A stretch of DNA of 7,291 nucleotides from Desulfobacula sp. (GTDB lineage Bacteria > Desulfobacterota > Desulfobacteria > Desulfobacterales > Desulfobacteraceae): the NCBI GenBank assembly GCA_018702715.1, contig JABIYQ010000339.1, positions 1-7,291 of the forward strand, in the 5' to 3' direction. A program made the position numbers and the translations under genes. Under the pieces are notes generated by a model. It was not told the origin of the DNA. It did not search any database and worked only from the letters and a program-made list of their open reading frames with translations. This document shows, one piece after another, positions 7,077 to 7,291 of this stretch (positions are counted from its first letter, which is position 1; each line of letters opens with the position of its first letter).

Positions 7077-7083
7077 AGGAGGG
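7077..7083 (+). promoter_or_regulatory. Shine-Dalgarno AGGAGGG of the divergent gene
   Basis: AGGAGGG lies 7 nt before the ATG at 7091, a near-perfect site and the strongest ribosome binding site in the window. It fixes the start of the truncated right-hand gene and suggests efficient translation. Confidence 0.85.
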
Positions 7084-7090
7084 TCTCTTT

Positions 7091-7291
7091 ATGAAAACGT
7101 TAATTGGCGGAGCTATTGCAGTTCTTCTCGGTGTTGTTGGGATAGCAGTTTGGTTTAATCAGTTTTTAATCCTTTTAGCAGGCTGTATTCCACCTGTTCT
7201 TCTTTTAGGTGGCGGGCTTGCTCTTTATCTTGGATTTGACGAACTAAAAGATTCATGGAAAAAAGATGATGGTATTGACGCACCAGAACCC
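7091..7291 (+). CDS. Small two-helix membrane protein, MamI-like in layout, partial (runs off right edge)
   Basis: The frame is open from the ATG at 7091 to the window edge, giving 67 residues with no stop. Residues 3-22 (IGGAIAVLLGVVGIAVWF core) and about 25-48 (FLILLAGCIPPVLLLGGGLA, then LYLGF) are two Gly-rich transmembrane segments joined by a short turn. A charged tail FDELKDSWKKDDG follows (49-61). The pattern LG..G...W...FL..L.G..P..LL..G.AL..G recalls the magnetosome membrane protein MamI (about 70-77 residues), as judged from memory. Relatives of unknown function may be common in sulfate-reducing bacteria. No other magnetosome gene is in view, so a magnetosome role is speculation. 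It is divergent from plsB and has its own promoter candidate and a strong ribosome binding site. The reading frame is well supported; its function is unknown. Confidence 0.8.
   Translation, partial: MKTLIGGAIAVLLGVVGIAVWFNQFLILLAGCIPPVLLLGGGLALYLGFDELKDSWKKDDGIDAPEP

Overview
The window looks like AT-rich bacterial chromosome (mid-30s % GC by eye). It carries a compact run of genes on the minus strand and the start of one divergent gene at the right end. There are no mobile elements, rRNA or tRNA genes, and no CRISPR array. A long PlsB, a plant-type DapB and a nucleotidyltransferase-phosphotransferase fusion in one dense operon suggest a Gram-negative of the Desulfobacterota (Desulfobacterales) type. 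That placement is inferred from protein style and gene content and was not tested by a search.

Layout, in the direction of minus-strand transcription (right to left): plsB (6886-4241), a sugar-1-phosphate nucleotidyltransferase fused to an AmgK-like sugar kinase (4236-2584), dapB (2571-1738), a membrane-anchored DUF1232/YkvA plus J-domain protein starting at TTG (1733-1242), and an alpha/beta hydrolase (1229-450). The gaps are 4, 12, 4 and 12 nt. Two Shine-Dalgarno sequences lie on or touch the stop of the gene before, and the other two internal genes have no clear one. All five are therefore probably one translationally coupled operon. After 119 nt of AT-rich spacer a sixth minus-strand gene begins at 330 and runs off the left edge; it is a PurF-like class II amidotransferase homologue that lacks the N-terminal catalytic cysteine.

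To the right of plsB, 204 nt of intergenic DNA (6887-7090) separates it from a divergent plus-strand gene at 7091. This encodes a small two-helix membrane protein, cut by the window edge, that resembles the magnetosome protein MamI in layout. A good sigma70-type promoter (TTGATA, 17 nt, extended -10 TATTTT) precedes it.

Taken together, the first three operon genes feed the cell envelope. PlsB makes lysophosphatidic acid for phospholipids. The fusion protein is likely to salvage an amino sugar of peptidoglycan (MurNAc and/or GlcNAc) into a nucleotide sugar. DapB supplies meso-diaminopimelate and lysine. The J-domain protein and the hydrolase have no assigned substrate. The most notable items are the MurU-AmgK type fusion, the PurF homologue with both glutaminase signatures replaced, the DUF1232-J fusion, and the MamI-like protein.
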